Shown: positions 37,096-45,702 of the stretch, one piece after another | Position numbering within the stretch: the stretch's first letter is position 1 | Layout: each line of letters opens with the position of its first letter | Assembly: GCF_027568395.1 (NCBI RefSeq) | Contig: NZ_JANKZL010000004.1 | Span: forward strand, 417,722 to 481,721 | Length of the DNA stretch: 64,000 nucleotides | Source of the DNA: Aminobacter sp. HY435 | GTDB lineage: Bacteria; Pseudomonadota; Alphaproteobacteria; Rhizobiales; Rhizobiaceae | Reading direction: 5' to 3' | The notes under the pieces: model-generated | Told to the model about the DNA's origin: nothing | Seen by the model: only the letters and a program-made list of their open reading frames with translations | Databases searched by the model: none | Made by a program: the position numbers and the translations under genes

Positions 37096-37140
37096 GCCAC
37101 AATCGACGCCACAAACAACAATTTTGGCGTTGATTGTGGC
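37096..37140 (+). terminator. Long hairpin downstream of the helicase gene
   Basis: Arms of 16 bases (37096-37111 and 37125-37140) are complementary with one G-U pair and a 13-base AT-rich loop. No T-run follows, so this may be a factor-dependent terminator, a 3' stabiliser or an operator. Confidence 0.5.
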
Positions 37141-37322
37141 TAAGCTACCGTTTCAAAATATGTTTTTCGTCTAATATGCCTTGGCGATGACAGGACTATT
37201 TCTATCGCCGGGGCCGGGAAGCGCCGGCGGTTCGACCTGATCGACCGCGACACGACGCGACCGGACGGCCTCTCGAAGCGGGTATTGCCCGTCGGGCGCC
37301 CGCCATTGTCGTGGAGCATGCC

Positions 37323-37583
37323 ATGCGCAAGCTTGTTGTTCCTGCAGCCGCCGCTGCAATTCTCGCAACCTCTGCCTTCGCCTTCGCCGCCACCCAGCAT
37401 ACGGACGGCACGATCAAGACATTCGACAGCAAGGCGATGAGCCTTGTGCTTGCCGACGGCACATCCTTCGTCCTGCCAAAGCATTTCAAGGATCCCGGCC
37501 TGAAAGCCGGCGAAAAGGTCTCGGTCATGTGGGACATGAGCGGCAAGAACAAGATCGCTGAAACCGTGAAACTGGTGAAGTAG
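37323..37583 (+). CDS. DUF1344 domain-containing exported protein
   Basis: This 86-residue protein has an N-terminal signal peptide (RKLVVPAAAAAILATSAFAFAA) and a small beta-rich mature part TDGTIKTFDSKAMSLVLADGTSFVLPKHF with VSVMWD. This fits DUF1344, a short periplasmic family frequent in rhizobia, of unknown function. The ATG at 37323 has GGAG upstream. A perfect stem-loop follows, so it is probably a single-gene transcript. Confidence 0.85.
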   Translation: MRKLVVPAAAAAILATSAFAFAATQHTDGTIKTFDSKAMSLVLADGTSFVLPKHFKDPGLKAGEKVSVMWDMSGKNKIAETVKLVK

Positions 37584-37608
37584 CGCTTCTCCCGACAGCA
37601 ATTTGCAG

Positions 37609-37637
37609 AAGGGCGAAACAGCTGGTTTCGCCCTTCC
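37609..37637 (+). terminator. Stem-loop after the DUF1344 gene
   Basis: GAAGGGCGAAAC (37609-37620) pairs perfectly with 37626-37637 across a five-base loop, 26 bases after the stop. There is no run of Ts. Confidence 0.65.
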
Positions 37638-37841
37638 GTTCGACGCCCCCGCCGCCACCAGCGGGCGCCTTGAATCATTTCCGCAGATAGCGGACCTATC
37701 CAGCTGAATTGGCTGCCTTTTCCCGACAAAGGTCGCCACGCAGCCGCTGAAATCGCAACTGGCCCAGCGGTTCCCGGCAACCAATCGGCGCAATTCGTGG
37801 TATCATTCGCCCCCAAATAAGGACGAGGAAGGAGACATCCG

Positions 37842-38027
37842 ATGAAGGAATTTCAATGCGGGTCGCTTGTCCCCGGCTGCCAGTGGCACACCCGCCATGA
37901 GGACGAAGCTGAAATCATGCGTCGTGCGGCCGAGCATATGCGCGAGACCCACGGCGAGACGATCATCCGTGAAACGATGATCGAAGCGATCCGCTCGCGT
38001 ATCGAAAAGGTCCGCAGCGCGGCCTGA
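37842..38027 (+). CDS. DUF1059 domain-containing small protein
   Basis: This 61-residue protein contains FQCGSLVPGCQWHTRHEDEAEIMRRAAEH, the DUF1059 pattern with conserved cysteines and histidines (C..GC.W) followed by an ET-rich helix. The Cys/His set suggests metal or redox binding but no function is proven. GAAGGAGA precedes the ATG. It converges with the CCA-adding enzyme gene with only one base between the stops. Confidence 0.85.
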   Translation: MKEFQCGSLVPGCQWHTRHEDEAEIMRRAAEHMRETHGETIIRETMIEAIRSRIEKVRSAA

Positions 38028-38028
38028 C

Positions 38029-39288
38029 TCAGGCCTTGAGCCTTTCGGCGGCGCGTTGGAGAAGCGCGTCGCGTGCCAGCGAAAAGCCGCTGTCGATCCA
38101 GTCGTTTTCCAACGCCTTGAGCAATGTGCCGATTGCGGCGCCTTCGGCGCCAAGCTCGGCGATGTCGCCGCCGCGTACCGGCAATTCCGGCCTTTGCCAC
38201 TTGCCGGCAGACACCAGCAGTCGAAAATAGCCGCCCGCCTCGATCAACGCCTTGTCGTCCTGCTCCGCCCGCCCTCGCGCCGACGCAAGATCAAGGCGCA
38301 ACCGGTCCAGGTAGCCCTTCACATCGCCGCGATAGAGTCGCTTTGCGAGTTCCCCTTCCGTCATGGAAGGCTCGACTTTCGCCGTTGCCGCCCACTGAAC
38401 CAGCCGCTCGGTCTCGGCATTGGACAATCGGAGCCTTTCTCCAAGCGCCTTCATCCGGACGTCATCGGGCGGCACGATCGCGGCGAGGCGCAGCAGCGGA
38501 TCGGGCTGCCAGCCAAGATCATTTTCGGCGCGCACCAGCGCGTGAATGGCGTCGATTCCCCATTTTTCGCTTTCGGGCAGAGCCGCAGTCAGCACGCCCG
38601 CCTGGCGCATCCACAACAGCGCGCGCGACGGATCGGGCGCTGACAACAGCTTGCGCAATTCCGCCCAGATGCGCTCGGCCGAAAGCTTTTCCAGGCCGCT
38701 CTTCAGGCGTGCGCAGGCCTTGAGCCCTTCGGCATCGGGACGGCCCTTGCCGTACCAGGCGAAGAAGCGGAAAAAGCGCAGGATGCGCAGATAATCTTCG
38801 CGGATGCGGCTTTCGGCATGGCCGATGAAACGCAAGGTCCGGCTTTCGAGATCGGCGAGCCCGCCGACAAGGTCGACGACGGTTCCGTCGGCCAAGGCGT
38901 AGAGCGCGTTGATGGTAAAGTCCCGACGCTCGGCATCCGCCTTCCAGTCGCGACCAAACGCCACCTTGGCGCGTCGGCCGTCAGTCTCGACGTCGGCGCG
39001 CAAGGTCGTGACTTCATACGGCTTGCCGGCGGCAACGACCGTGATGGTGCCGTGCTCAGCCCCTGTCGGCACGGCCTTGAACCCCGCCGCCTCGGCGCGG
39101 CGCACTGTGTCGTCAGGCAGGTTGGTGGTGGCGATATCGACATCGGCGACCGCTTCGCCGAGCAGCGTGTTGCGCACTGCACCGCCGGCGATACGGGCTT
39201 CCTCGCCATCGGCATTGAGCGCCGCGAGCAGCTTCTGCAGGTCTTTGTCGTCGAGCCATGCGGCCCGACCGGCGATGGAGACGCTCAT
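38029..39288 (-). CDS. cca: CCA tRNA nucleotidyltransferase
   Basis: This enzyme adds or repairs the 3' CCA of tRNAs. The 419-residue class II nucleotidyltransferase has GGAVRNTLLGEAVADVDIATT (nucleotidyltransferase motif with DVD), RRDFTINALY, and DLVGGLADLESRTLRFIGH. It also has RIREDYLRILRFFRFFAWYG (the neck/flexible region) and a helical tail. It follows a NUDIX gene with a four-base overlap (ATGA), so the operon runs DUF1285, CoA pyrophosphatase, cca. Confidence 0.94.
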   Translation of the reverse strand: MSVSIAGRAAWLDDKDLQKLLAALNADGEEARIAGGAVRNTLLGEAVADVDIATTNLPDDTVRRAEAAGFKAVPTGAEHGTITVVAAGKPYEVTTLRADVETDGRRAKVAFGRDWKADAERRDFTINALYALADGTVVDLVGGLADLESRTLRFIGHAESRIREDYLRILRFFRFFAWYGKGRPDAEGLKACARLKSGLEKLSAERIWAELRKLLSAPDPSRALLWMRQAGVLTAALPESEKWGIDAIHALVRAENDLGWQPDPLLRLAAIVPPDDVRMKALGERLRLSNAETERLVQWAATAKVEPSMTEGELAKRLYRGDVKGYLDRLRLDLASARGRAEQDDKALIEAGGYFRLLVSAGKWQRPELPVRGGDIAELGAEGAAIGTLLKALENDWIDSGFSLARDALLQRAAERLKA

Positions 39289-39917
39289 GTGTAGAGCCTT
39301 TCATAGAGCGCCCGTATGATGCCGGCGGTGACACCCCAGATGTAGCGCTCCTCATAGGGCATGGCGTAGAAAAAGCGCTCCTGGTCCTGCCAGGTACGGC
39401 TGGCGCGGTCGTGATTGGCCGGGTCCATCAGGAAGCCGAGCGGCACTTCGAAAATGTCGTCGACCTCATCGGGATTGACCGTGAGATGGAACCCTGGACG
39501 GACGACGCCGAGCACCGGTGCAATGCGATAGCCGCTGCCTGTGACATAATCGGGCAGCCGGCCGATAATATCGATGTAATCGGGAGTTAGCCCGATTTCT
39601 TCCGATGTTTCGCGCAGCGCCGCAGCTTCCGGCGAAACGTCGCCAGGATCGATGCGCCCGCCGGGAAAGGCGATCTGGCCGGAATGGTTCTTCAGTTTCT
39701 CGGCACGCTTGGTCAGGATCACCGTCGAGGCGTCGCCATAGTCGACAACCGGGATCAGCACTGCCGCATCTCGCAGCCGGTCGTGCACGAACGTCGAGCG
39801 CAAGTCGGGATTGAGCACATGATCGCCGTAGTCGGCGATGGCGTCGTTGAGATGCTCCTGCGCCGCGCGCTGGCGAAAATCCTGCGCAGAATAGTGCGCT
39901 GCCTTCGAATGTACCAT
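39285..39917 (-). CDS. CoA pyrophosphatase (NUDIX)
   Basis: This 210-residue NUDIX hydrolase of the NUDT7/CoA-diphosphatase type has its Nudix box in GGRIDPGDVSPEAAALRETS and EEIGL. It has one extra residue relative to MutT, as usual in this family, with catalytic acidic residues kept. It begins with a basic N-terminal region VHSKAAHYSAQDFRQRAAQE. The likely reaction is CoA to phosphopantetheine plus ADP, which could adjust CoA pools. It overlaps cca downstream and DUF1285 upstream. Confidence 0.9.
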   Translation of the reverse strand: MVHSKAAHYSAQDFRQRAAQEHLNDAIADYGDHVLNPDLRSTFVHDRLRDAAVLIPVVDYGDASTVILTKRAEKLKNHSGQIAFPGGRIDPGDVSPEAAALRETSEEIGLTPDYIDIIGRLPDYVTGSGYRIAPVLGVVRPGFHLTVNPDEVDDIFEVPLGFLMDPANHDRASRTWQDQERFFYAMPYEERYIWGVTAGIIRALYERLYT

Positions 39918-40561
39918 TACGCGCTCAGCCGCTCCAGCCTGTCCCAGGGCATGACAGGATACACCTCGCCCTTCGAGCGAACGGCGAATGTCGCCTTGCC
40001 GTCGATTTCCACGCGCTCGCCATATTCGACCAGCTCATACATGACCGGACGCGCGACGAGCGCTTCGAGACGCCCGCGCACCAGAAGATACGGCTTGAGA
40101 CCGCCCGTTTCCGGTTCGTCGACGAAGCGCAGCGGATGCTCGGGACCGGCTTCGACAACGTCGCCGACATTCGTACGGAAGGTCAGCACCTGGCCTGCGC
40201 CCTCACCCGTGACATTCATCTCGACAGCGACGAAATGCGCGTCGACGACGCGGATGCCGACCCGCTCGACGGGGGTGACGAGATAGGTCTTGCCGTCGGC
40301 GTCCTTGCGCAGAACCGTCGAAAACAGCTGGACAAGCGGGGCCCGGCCAATCGGCGTGCCAAGGTAGAACCAGGTGCCGTCGGCCTTGATCTCCATGTCG
40401 AGATCGCCGCAAAAATCCGGGTTCCAGCGCTCCACGGGGGGCAGCCCCTTGCCGGCGCGCGCGGCGCGGGAAATCAACGCCTCCAATCCTGCCGCATCAC
40501 CTGCGCGGGTCAAGCCGTGCTCCGCCCTGGCCTCGTTTTGATGGTCCTGATTACCCGTCAT
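39917..40561 (-). CDS. DUF1285 domain-containing protein
   Basis: This protein of about 214 residues has the DUF1285 pattern: WNPDFCGDLDMEIKADGTWFYLGTPIGR, VLRKDADGKTYLVTPVE and VVDAHFVAVEM. It is beta-rich with a basic ending (MPWDRLERLSA). Its function is unknown; the family is common in alphaproteobacteria upstream of the NUDIX-cca pair. The start is the ATG at 40561 or a GTG two codons earlier; neither has a clear ribosome site, so leaderless or weak initiation is possible. It is divergent from the MoxR ATPase gene. Confidence 0.85.
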   Translation of the reverse strand: MTGNQDHQNEARAEHGLTRAGDAAGLEALISRAARAGKGLPPVERWNPDFCGDLDMEIKADGTWFYLGTPIGRAPLVQLFSTVLRKDADGKTYLVTPVERVGIRVVDAHFVAVEMNVTGEGAGQVLTFRTNVGDVVEAGPEHPLRFVDEPETGGLKPYLLVRGRLEALVARPVMYELVEYGERVEIDGKATFAVRSKGEVYPVMPWDRLERLSA

Positions 40562-40789
40562 GGTCACGAAATAGTCACTGTTGTTGCGCTTGTCAGCCTA
40601 GGCATGTGATTTAAGTTGAAGGTGAAGACCTCGCCAAGTGCGAGTCGGGAGTTTGTAACGCCCAGGATCGTTTGACCTTCGGGGATTGGGCGGCAGGCGC
40701 CACGTCCGAACGGACGGCGCGGCGACCGAAGGACAGGTGGTCTCAGGGCAGCCGCTCCGGATAAAATTCGGAAGAAGGATCGGGCCTGC

Positions 40790-41794
40790 ATGAGCGTGAT
40801 GATCAAGGACACCGTCGTCAGCGAAAGCGACATGATCGCAGCCGCCGAGCGCGCGCTGGCTGACATTTCAAAGGTGCGCACCGGCGTCGGCCGCGTCATC
40901 TTCGGCCAGGAAAGCGTGGTCGAACGGACGTTGGTGGCGCTGCTGGCCGGCGGACATGCGCTGCTGGTCGGCGTTCCCGGCCTGGCCAAGACCAAGCTTG
41001 TGGAGACTCTCGGCGTCGTTCTGGGGTTGGACTCGCGCCGCATCCAGTTCACGCCCGACCTGATGCCATCGGATATCCTCGGCTCGGAAGTGATGGAGCA
41101 GGACGGTCAGGGCAAGCGCTCGTTTCGCTTCATCTCGGGGCCGATCTTCGCGCAGCTGCTCATGGCAGACGAGATCAACCGCGCCAGCCCACGCACCCAG
41201 TCGGCACTGCTGCAGGCGATGCAGGAGTATCACGTGACGGTCGCCGGCGCCCGCTACGACCTGCCTGCCCCGTTCCACGTGCTGGCGACGCAGAATCCTC
41301 TCGAGCAGGAGGGCACCTATCCCCTGCCCGAAGCGCAGCTCGACCGCTTCCTGATGCAGATCGACATCCTGTACCCCGACATCGACGCCGAGCGGCGCAT
41401 CCTGCTCGAAACGACCGGTATCGAAGATGCAAAGGCGCAGAACGTGCTCGACCCCGAGCGCCTGAAGAGCATCCAGCAGTTGATCCGCCGCATGCCGGTG
41501 CCCGAAAGCGTGGTCGAGGCGATCCTCAGGCTCGTTCGCTCCGCCCGGCCCGGCCAGGGCAACATCGAGACCGACAAGCACGTGTCTTGGGGTCCTGGCC
41601 CCCGCGCCAGCCAGGCGCTGACGCTCTGCGCCCGCGCCCGCGCGCTCTATGACGGGCGGCTCGCCCCCTCGATCGACGACATCAGGGCACTGGCCGAACC
41701 GGTGCTGCAGCACCGCATGGCGCTGACTTTTGCCGCCCGCGCCGAAGGCATGACCGTTCGCGACGTCGTCGCCAGGCTGGTCAAGGATATCTGA
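40790..41794 (+). CDS. MoxR family AAA+ ATPase
   Basis: This 334-residue AAA+ protein has Walker A GVPGLAKT (residues ~62-69), Walker B LLMADE (~123-128), and the sensor and arginine-finger region LEQEGTYPLPEAQLDRFL. MoxR ATPases are thought to act as chaperones in maturation of secreted or membrane complexes, often with DUF58 and von Willebrand proteins. It opens a four-gene operon: DUF58 (stop and start share a base), DUF4159 and a second large membrane protein. Confidence 0.95.
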   Translation: MSVMIKDTVVSESDMIAAAERALADISKVRTGVGRVIFGQESVVERTLVALLAGGHALLVGVPGLAKTKLVETLGVVLGLDSRRIQFTPDLMPSDILGSEVMEQDGQGKRSFRFISGPIFAQLLMADEINRASPRTQSALLQAMQEYHVTVAGARYDLPAPFHVLATQNPLEQEGTYPLPEAQLDRFLMQIDILYPDIDAERRILLETTGIEDAKAQNVLDPERLKSIQQLIRRMPVPESVVEAILRLVRSARPGQGNIETDKHVSWGPGPRASQALTLCARARALYDGRLAPSIDDIRALAEPVLQHRMALTFAARAEGMTVRDVVARLVKDI

Positions 41795-42708
41795 TGGCGC
41801 GCATCGGCGAGGCGTCGGCACCGGTTGCGACCAGCGATGCGCTTGCCCGCGGCAGGCTGCGCGCCTCGCTGGTGCCTGACCTGCTGGTCGAGGCCCGCCG
41901 GATCGTCAACACGGTGATTGCCGGCTGGCACGGCCGCAAGAAGCGCGGCATCGGCGAGAATTTCTGGCAGTTCCGCCCCTATGTGCAGGGCGAAGCCATG
42001 GCCCGCATCGACTGGCGCCGCTCCGCCCGTGACGACCACACCTATGTCCGCGACCGCGAATGGGAGGCAGCGCACACGGTCTGGCTATGGGCCGACCTGT
42101 CACCGTCGATGCTCTACAAGTCGAAGGGCGCCACTGTTTCCAAGGAATCGCGCGCGCTCGTGCTGGTGCTGGCGCTGGCCGAACTGTTGTCGCGCAGCGG
42201 CGAACGCATCGCCTGGCCCGGCCTGACCGATCCGTTCAACGCCCGCAACGGCGCAGAGCGGCTCGCCTCGCATCTGGCGCAGGCGATTTCGCTGCCCGCC
42301 AAGCCCGAGCTGTCGGCCATCCGCCGATTTTCGGATGTCGTGATCGTCAGCGACTTCCTCGACCCGGCCGAGGAGACGATGGCCTGGCTCGACACGCTGG
42401 CCCGACATGGCGCCCGCGCCCACCTGATCGAGGTCGCGGACCCGGCGGAAGAGAGTTTTCCCTATGCCGGCCGCACCGAGTTCACCGACCCCGAGACCGG
42501 CGAAAAGCTGACTGCCGGCCGCGCCGAGCAACTGGCCGAAGCCTACCGCAACCTCTATGCCGCGCGGCGCCATGAACTGGCGGCCTGGTGCAAGCGCCTC
42601 GGCTGGAGCTACACCGTCAACCACACTGATCGCCTTGCCTCCGATGCGCTTGTCCACATCCACATGGCGATGACCTCGGAAGGCCACGGACCGGGAGGCC
42701 GCCGATGA
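41794..42708 (+). CDS. DUF58 domain-containing protein
   Basis: This 304-residue protein has the DUF58 core: QFRPYVQGEAMARIDWRRSARDD, then TVWLWADLSPSM, whose DLSPSM resembles a MIDAS-like DxSxS of von Willebrand factor folds. VIVSDFLDPAEETMAWLD and an arginine-rich later region follow. It is cytosolic. MoxR-DUF58 pairs are regularly linked and presumably interact physically. It overlaps the downstream DUF4159 gene by four bases (ATGA). Confidence 0.93.
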   Translation: MARIGEASAPVATSDALARGRLRASLVPDLLVEARRIVNTVIAGWHGRKKRGIGENFWQFRPYVQGEAMARIDWRRSARDDHTYVRDREWEAAHTVWLWADLSPSMLYKSKGATVSKESRALVLVLALAELLSRSGERIAWPGLTDPFNARNGAERLASHLAQAISLPAKPELSAIRRFSDVVIVSDFLDPAEETMAWLDTLARHGARAHLIEVADPAEESFPYAGRTEFTDPETGEKLTAGRAEQLAEAYRNLYAARRHELAAWCKRLGWSYTVNHTDRLASDALVHIHMAMTSEGHGPGGRR

Positions 42709-45530
42709 CCTGGCTGCCGCTCTCCTTTGGCGCGCCGGCGGTGCTGTGGGGCCTGCTTGCCCTGCCCGTCATCTGGTGGCTGCTCAGGCTGACCCCGCCC
42801 AAGCCGCAGGCCGAGATCTTTCCGCCGCTAAAGATCCTCGCGCGGGTATTCAAGAAGGAAGAGACGCCACACCAGAGCCCGTGGTGGCTGACACTGCTGC
42901 GTTTGGTGATGGCCGCGCTGGTTGTGCTTGCTCTCGCCGACCCGATCTTCAATCCGCGCGAAAAGCTGCCGACCGGCGGTGCGGCGCTGGCGCTGGTGGT
43001 CGACAATGGCTGGGCGAGCGCGCCCGACTGGAAACGCCGCACGGCGACGGCCGAACGGCTGATCGCCGACGCCGGTGCCGCAGGCCAGCCCGTTGTCCTG
43101 GCCTTTACTGCCGAAAAACCCAATGCCGAAATCGGCCCCTTCGACGCGCAGACAGCGCTCGACCGGCTGCGCGCCACGGCGCCGCGCCCGATCCCGACCG
43201 ACCGGCCCGCAGTCTACGCGAGGGTCGCCGATGCGCTTGCCGCGCTTCCCGGTGCCAGCGTAGCCATACTCGACGATGGGCTCGCCAATGCCGGCGACGA
43301 ACAGGCGTTCACCACCCTGCTGGGCCGGAATCCGGCCAATCTTTTGTGGGCGTCGCCCGAACGCATCGACGTCAAGGGCCTGACGGCTGCTGAAAACGAG
43401 ATGGAAGGCTTTGCCTTGACCGTCATCCGCGCGCCAGGCGATCCCGCCCCCGGGGCCGTGAGCGCCGGCGCGTTCGACGACAAGGGCCGACGCATCGCCG
43501 ACGCCACGCTTTCATTCGGCCCCGGAGAGACGACAGCGACCGCGACAATGGCCGTGCCGTTCGAGCTGCGCAACGACTTTGCCTCGATCGCGCTCGATGG
43601 CCAGCCGCAGGCGGGCGCCGTCCGCGTGCTCGACGATAGCTCGAAGCGCCGCCGTGTCGGGCTTCTATCCCAGGTCGACGCCGAAGACTCCCAGCCGCTG
43701 CTGGCGCCCCTCTACTACATCCGGCGAGCGCTCGAACCCTTTGCCGACCTGACGGAGCCGACAAGTTCGGATCTTGCCGAAGCGATTCCGCAGATGCTGG
43801 AACAGAAGCCGGCAATGATCGTCATGGCCGATGTCGGCACCATCCCCGAGCTGGCGCGCCAGAAGCTGCTGGCCTGGCTCAACGAGGGCGGCACGCTGGT
43901 GCGCTTTGCCGGCTCGCGCCTGGCTGCCGCCGGCAATGACGAAGAGCTGTTGCCGGTCAGGTTGCGACTGGGCGAACGTTCGCTTGGCGGCGCCTTGTCG
44001 TGGACCGCGCCCCAGCCGGTAAGCGATTTCCCGGCGACGGGTCCGTTCAGCGATCTTGCGCCGCCCAACGAGGTGACGGTGAGCCGTCAGGTTCTCGCCG
44101 AGCCGACGCCCGATCTTGCCCAGAGCACCTGGGCCAATCTCGCCGACGGCACGCCTTTGGTGACAGGAGCGCGGCGTGGCAAGGGGACGCTCGTCTTGTT
44201 CCACATCGCACCGCAGGCGACCTGGTCGAACCTGCCGATCTCCGGAAGCTTCGTCGAAATGCTGCGCCGCATTGTGCAGCTGTCGCGCAACCAGGGCACC
44301 GGGGCGGCCGGCGTCGAAGGCAAACCGGTTTCACTCGCGCCTTATCGCATGATCGCGGCGGACGGCCTGCTGGTGCCGCCGACGCCCGATGCGCGGCCGT
44401 TGCTTGCCGGTTCCGGCGCGCTGCCCGTCACGCTTGAAAATCCACCTGGCCTCTATGGCAGCGAGGAAGGCGTTCTGGCCCACAACCTGCTTGCCGCCGA
44501 CAGCACGTTCGCGCCGTTGGTACGTCCCCAGGTGGCCGTTCCCGTGACTGAAATCCGCTATGCCTTCGACGAATCCCGCAATTTGAAGGGGCTGCTGATC
44601 GCCGCCGCCTTGGCGCTTATGGTGCTGGACACGCTAGCCGTCTTGTGGATGGGCGGCATGTTCTCCCGCCGCCGCACCAAGGGTGCAAGGACCGCCACCG
44701 CCGCCGCGATAGCTCTGCTCGCCCTCGGCGCGCTGTTCGTCCAGCCAGACCCCGCGCGGGCAGACGACTCCAGGCCAGGTGATCTCGAAGCCGTGGAGGC
44801 AATCTCGCGCACGCGCATAGCCTATGTCTTGACAGGCGAAGCCTCGGTCGACGCGATCAGCCGCGCCGGCATGACCGGGCTGACGCAGTTCCTGATCGAA
44901 AAGACAGCACTCGAACCCGGCGAGCCGGCGGGCGTCGACATCGCCAGGGACGAACTCGCGTTTTATCCGCTGATCTACTGGCCTATCGATCCGGCTGCCC
45001 CGATGCCCAGCGAGGCGGCGATCGGCCGCGTCGACGCCTACATGAAGCAGGGCGGAACCGTGCTGTTCGACACCCGCGATCAATTCGCGAACGGCATTGG
45101 CGCGGATTCGGCCAGCCCGGCAACCGAACGCCTGCGCGACATCCTGTCGAACCTCAATGTGCCGCCGCTCGAGCCGGTGCCAACCGATCACGTACTGACC
45201 AAGGCCTTCTTCATCCTTCCCGAATTCCCGGGCAGGTTCAACGGCAGCCCGCTCTGGGTCGAGGCGTCGATCGAGGCCTCCAATGCCGAAGGTCGGCCAG
45301 TGCGCACCGGCGACGGCGTCACCCCGATCATGATCACCGCAAACGATCTTGCCGGCGCCTGGGCCATCGACGAGACCGGCGCGCCGATGCTGCCGACAGT
45401 GCCGTCCGATCCGATGCAGCGCGTCTATGCGCTGCGCGCCGGCGTCAACATCATGATGTACATGCTCACCGGCAACTACAAATCCGACCAGGTGCACGTG
45501 CCTGCCCTGCTCGAACGGCTGGGGCAATAG
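42705..45530 (+). CDS. Large membrane protein, BatA-like N-terminus and DUF4159 C-terminus
   Basis: This 941-residue protein has an N-terminal aerotolerance BatA-type region with two membrane helices (residues ~7-28 and ~58-80) and the ILARVFKKEETPHQ loop. A long extracytoplasmic or cytoplasmic middle shows several Rossmann-like repeats (LALVVDNGWASAPDW, VAILDDGLANAG, MIVMADVGTIPELA, GTLVLFHIAPQ). There is a further membrane helix (~630-660), and a DUF4159 domain at the end (LTGEASVDAISRAGM ... VDAYMKQGGTVLFDTRDQ). It probably assembles with MoxR and DUF58 in an envelope complex. Confidence 0.9.
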   Translation: MTWLPLSFGAPAVLWGLLALPVIWWLLRLTPPKPQAEIFPPLKILARVFKKEETPHQSPWWLTLLRLVMAALVVLALADPIFNPREKLPTGGAALALVVDNGWASAPDWKRRTATAERLIADAGAAGQPVVLAFTAEKPNAEIGPFDAQTALDRLRATAPRPIPTDRPAVYARVADALAALPGASVAILDDGLANAGDEQAFTTLLGRNPANLLWASPERIDVKGLTAAENEMEGFALTVIRAPGDPAPGAVSAGAFDDKGRRIADATLSFGPGETTATATMAVPFELRNDFASIALDGQPQAGAVRVLDDSSKRRRVGLLSQVDAEDSQPLLAPLYYIRRALEPFADLTEPTSSDLAEAIPQMLEQKPAMIVMADVGTIPELARQKLLAWLNEGGTLVRFAGSRLAAAGNDEELLPVRLRLGERSLGGALSWTAPQPVSDFPATGPFSDLAPPNEVTVSRQVLAEPTPDLAQSTWANLADGTPLVTGARRGKGTLVLFHIAPQATWSNLPISGSFVEMLRRIVQLSRNQGTGAAGVEGKPVSLAPYRMIAADGLLVPPTPDARPLLAGSGALPVTLENPPGLYGSEEGVLAHNLLAADSTFAPLVRPQVAVPVTEIRYAFDESRNLKGLLIAAALALMVLDTLAVLWMGGMFSRRRTKGARTATAAAIALLALGALFVQPDPARADDSRPGDLEAVEAISRTRIAYVLTGEASVDAISRAGMTGLTQFLIEKTALEPGEPAGVDIARDELAFYPLIYWPIDPAAPMPSEAAIGRVDAYMKQGGTVLFDTRDQFANGIGADSASPATERLRDILSNLNVPPLEPVPTDHVLTKAFFILPEFPGRFNGSPLWVEASIEASNAEGRPVRTGDGVTPIMITANDLAGAWAIDETGAPMLPTVPSDPMQRVYALRAGVNIMMYMLTGNYKSDQVHVPALLERLGQ

Positions 45531-45562
45531 AGATGAACAGCTTGTACGGACGCTCTATGCTC

Positions 45563-45676
45563 GCCCCTCACCCTTACCCTCTCCCCGTGAACGGGGAGAG
45601 GGGTTCGCCAACGTGTCCGCTTGACCCTTCTCCCCGTATTTCACGGGGAGAAGGTGCCGGCACGCGGATGAGGGGC
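45563..45676. repeat. CCCCTCA/TGAGGGG palindromic element, family B
   Basis: This element opens GCCCCTCACC and closes GATGAGGGGC. Inside are two perfect hairpins, CCTCTCCCCGT-GA-ACGGGGAGAGG and CCTTCTCCCCGT-ATTTC-ACGGGGAGAAGG. It lies in the 172-base gap between the two large membrane-protein genes and ends about 15 bases before the next ribosome site. Confidence 0.9.
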
Positions 45677-45702
45677 GGCAGCACCAGTTCGAGGCATTGC
45701 CC

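Noticed and set aside
35108..37114. A 668-codon open frame on the minus strand over the helicase gene
   Set aside because: It is antisense to a clear DEAD-box gene and has the low-complexity composition typical of a shadow frame.
39612..39690. Possible loss of the Nudix catalytic box because of one extra residue
   Set aside because: The extra residue is characteristic of CoA-pyrophosphatase-type Nudix boxes, so the site is probably intact.
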